From positions 366 to 15,250 of the forward strand of contig DBDQ01000036.1 of assembly GCA_002293665.1 (NCBI GenBank): a DNA stretch of 14,885 nucleotides. Direction: 5' to 3'. This stretch comes from Alistipes sp. UBA928 (GTDB lineage Bacteria; Bacteroidota; Bacteroidia; Bacteroidales; Rikenellaceae). This document shows positions 13,485-14,885 of the stretch, one piece after another (positions within the stretch are counted from its first letter, which is position 1; each line of letters opens with the position of its first letter). The notes beneath the pieces are model-generated. The model saw nothing but the letters and a program-made list of their open reading frames with translations, was not told the origin of the DNA and ran no database searches. The position numbers were made by a program, and so were the translations under genes.

Positions 13485-14885
13485 ATGGAAAACCAAACTT
13501 TAATGGCCGCGGATAATATCCGCATTCTCGCGCTCTCGATGGTCGAGCGCTCAAAGTCGGGACACCCCGGCGGCGCTATGGGTGGCGCCGATTTCGTGAA
13601 CGTGCTCTACTCCGAGTTCCTGCGCTACGATCCGCAGAACACCGCTTGGCCGTGGAGAGACAGATTCTTCCTCGATCCGGGCCACATGTCTCCCATGCTC
13701 TACTCGGTGCTTGCGATGGCGGGATTCTACTCGCCCGAAGACCTTGCGGCGTTCCGTTCGCTCGACAGCATCACCCCCGGCCACCCCGAAAGAGACCTTG
13801 CCCACATGGTGGAAAACACCTCCGGCCCGCTGGGTCAGGGTCATGCGATGGCTCTGGGTGCCGCCGTGGCCGAGCGTTTTCTGGCAGCGCGGTTCGGCGA
13901 GTGGACGGCCCACAAGACTTATGCCTACATCTCCGACGGAGGGATTCAGGAAGAGGTGTCGCAGGGTGTGGGACGTATAGCCGGCCACCTGGGCCTCAGT
14001 AACTTCATCATGTACTACGACGCCAACAACGTGCAACTCTCGACCACCGTCGAAGAGGTCGACACCGAGGATGTGGCGGCAAAATATCGTGCCTGGAACT
14101 GGAATGTCATCTCGATCGACGGCTGCTCGGCGGATGAAATCCGCGGAGCCTTGAGAGCGGCGAATGCCGAAACTCAGCGCCCGACGATCATCATCGGCAA
14201 GACCGTGATGGGACGCGGTGCGAGAGACGCGCAGGGCGGAAGTTTCGAAAACAAAGTCTCGACCCACGGTCAGCCCCTTTCAGCGGCGGGTGCTTGCGTC
14301 GACACGTCGATCCGCAATCTGGGCGGCGATCCTGCTTCGCCCTTTGTCATTTTCCCCGAGGCGGCGAAACTTTACGCCAAGCGTCGCGAGGAGCTTGTGA
14401 AGTGGGCGGCCGGTCAGCACGAGATCGAGAAGAAATGGCGCGCCGAGAATGCGGCCCTCGCCTCGAAGCTCGACCTGTTTATGAGCGGCAAAACTCCCGC
14501 CATAGACTACGACGCCATCGACCCCGGCAAAGACTCCGCCACACGCGGCGCCTCGGCCTCGGTGCTGAGCGCGTTCGGTGCGCAGATCGAGAATATGATC
14601 GTCGCCTCGGCCGACCTGTCGAACAGCGACAAAACCGACGGATACCTCAAGAAGACCCACGCCTTCACAAAGGGCGACTTCAGCGGTAAGTTCTTCCAGG
14701 CCGGCGTTAGCGAGTTCACAATGGCGTGCGTGATGAATGGCATGGCGCTCCACGGCGGCGTGATACCCGCCTGCGGAACGTTCTTTGTGTTCTCCGACTA
14801 CATGAAACCCGTGGCCCGTATCGCCGCGCTCCAGCGCCTGCACGTGATCTATGTGTGGACACACGACAGTTTCCGCGTCGGCGAG
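13485..14885 (+). CDS. tkt: Transketolase, N-terminal and central part (3' end outside window)
   Basis: Transketolase moves two-carbon units between sugar phosphates in the pentose phosphate pathway, using thiamine diphosphate. The first 467 codons are present and the frame runs off the window; a full-length protein would have about 670 residues. Visible motifs: ERSKSGHPGGAMG (about 21-33), DPGHMSPMLY (64-73), TPGHPE (97-102), ENTSGPLGQGHA (110-121), and the cofactor segment YISDGGIQEEVSQG (148-161) with YDANNVQLS (178-186). The usual GDG of the diphosphate/Mg2+ motif reads SDG (S150-D151-G152), a form I associate with Bacteroidales transketolases. SATRGASASVL (351-361) opens the pyrimidine-binding domain, and E410 in GVSEFTMACVMNGM is the expected catalytic glutamate. 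The start at 13485 follows an A-rich leader (AATACAAAG). A second ATG six codons downstream is less likely. Confidence 0.93.
   Translation, partial: MENQTLMAADNIRILALSMVERSKSGHPGGAMGGADFVNVLYSEFLRYDPQNTAWPWRDRFFLDPGHMSPMLYSVLAMAGFYSPEDLAAFRSLDSITPGHPERDLAHMVENTSGPLGQGHAMALGAAVAERFLAARFGEWTAHKTYAYISDGGIQEEVSQGVGRIAGHLGLSNFIMYYDANNVQLSTTVEEVDTEDVAAKYRAWNWNVISIDGCSADEIRGALRAANAETQRPTIIIGKTVMGRGARDAQGGSFENKVSTHGQPLSAAGACVDTSIRNLGGDPASPFVIFPEAAKLYAKRREELVKWAAGQHEIEKKWRAENAALASKLDLFMSGKTPAIDYDAIDPGKDSATRGASASVLSAFGAQIENMIVASADLSNSDKTDGYLKKTHAFTKGDFSGKFFQAGVSEFTMACVMNGMALHGGVIPACGTFFVFSDYMKPVARIAALQRLHVIYVWTHDSFRVGE

Noticed and set aside
1..14885. Search for tRNA, rRNA, CRISPR repeats, insertion sequences, integrases, toxin-antitoxin or defence genes
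   Set aside because: No cloverleaf, evenly spaced repeats, terminal inverted repeats or transposase/nuclease-type proteins were seen by eye; all long stretches are accounted for by core genes.

Overview
The window is a GC-rich stretch of a bacterial chromosome, most likely from the order Bacteroidales (Bacteroidota). The evidence for this is: a promoter of the Bacteroidota type (TTTG, 20-base spacer, TAnnTTTG) in front of the trigger factor gene; start codons preceded by A-rich leaders rather than clear Shine-Dalgarno sites; a lipoprotein of the six-bladed beta-propeller type; and ClpP, ClpX, trigger factor and transketolase variants that look like the Bacteroidales versions. The high GC content would fit groups such as Rikenellaceae or Muribaculaceae, but the family cannot be fixed by eye.

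Bases 1-4566 hold the end of a V/A-type rotary ATPase operon on the + strand: subunits A (only the last 138 residues), B, D, I and K. The A/B and D/I junctions are ATGA stop/start overlaps. A strong hairpin terminator at 4583-4615 ends the operon and is symmetric enough to serve the convergent gene on the other strand. The membrane ring subunit K carries all five positions of the Enterococcus hirae Na+ site at identical spacing, so the enzyme may be Na+-coupled.

Bases 4636-8487 hold a - strand lipoprotein alkaline phosphatase. Divergent from it is a tightly packed + strand group of three housekeeping genes with overlapping ends: dTDP-4-dehydrorhamnose reductase (cell-surface sugar synthesis), uracil-DNA glycosylase (DNA repair) and 3-dehydroquinate synthase (shikimate pathway). 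A 62-residue protein of unknown function lies convergent to them at 8482-8670.

Bases 8741-12273 are the protein quality-control block: promoter, trigger factor, ClpP and ClpX. A 16-base inverted repeat covers the -33 box of the promoter and may also supply the -33 box of a divergent promoter for the 62-residue gene. After it come a beta-propeller lipoprotein of unknown role and the first 467 codons of a transketolase that runs off the end.

I see no tRNA, rRNA, CRISPR array, insertion sequence, phage gene or defence system. This is core-genome sequence, and I found no convincing undescribed multi-gene system. The points most worth following are the predicted ion specificity of the ATPase, the palindromic promoter between the small gene and tig, the metal-site variant of the phosphatase, and the small protein. 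No gap between genes exceeds 300 bases.
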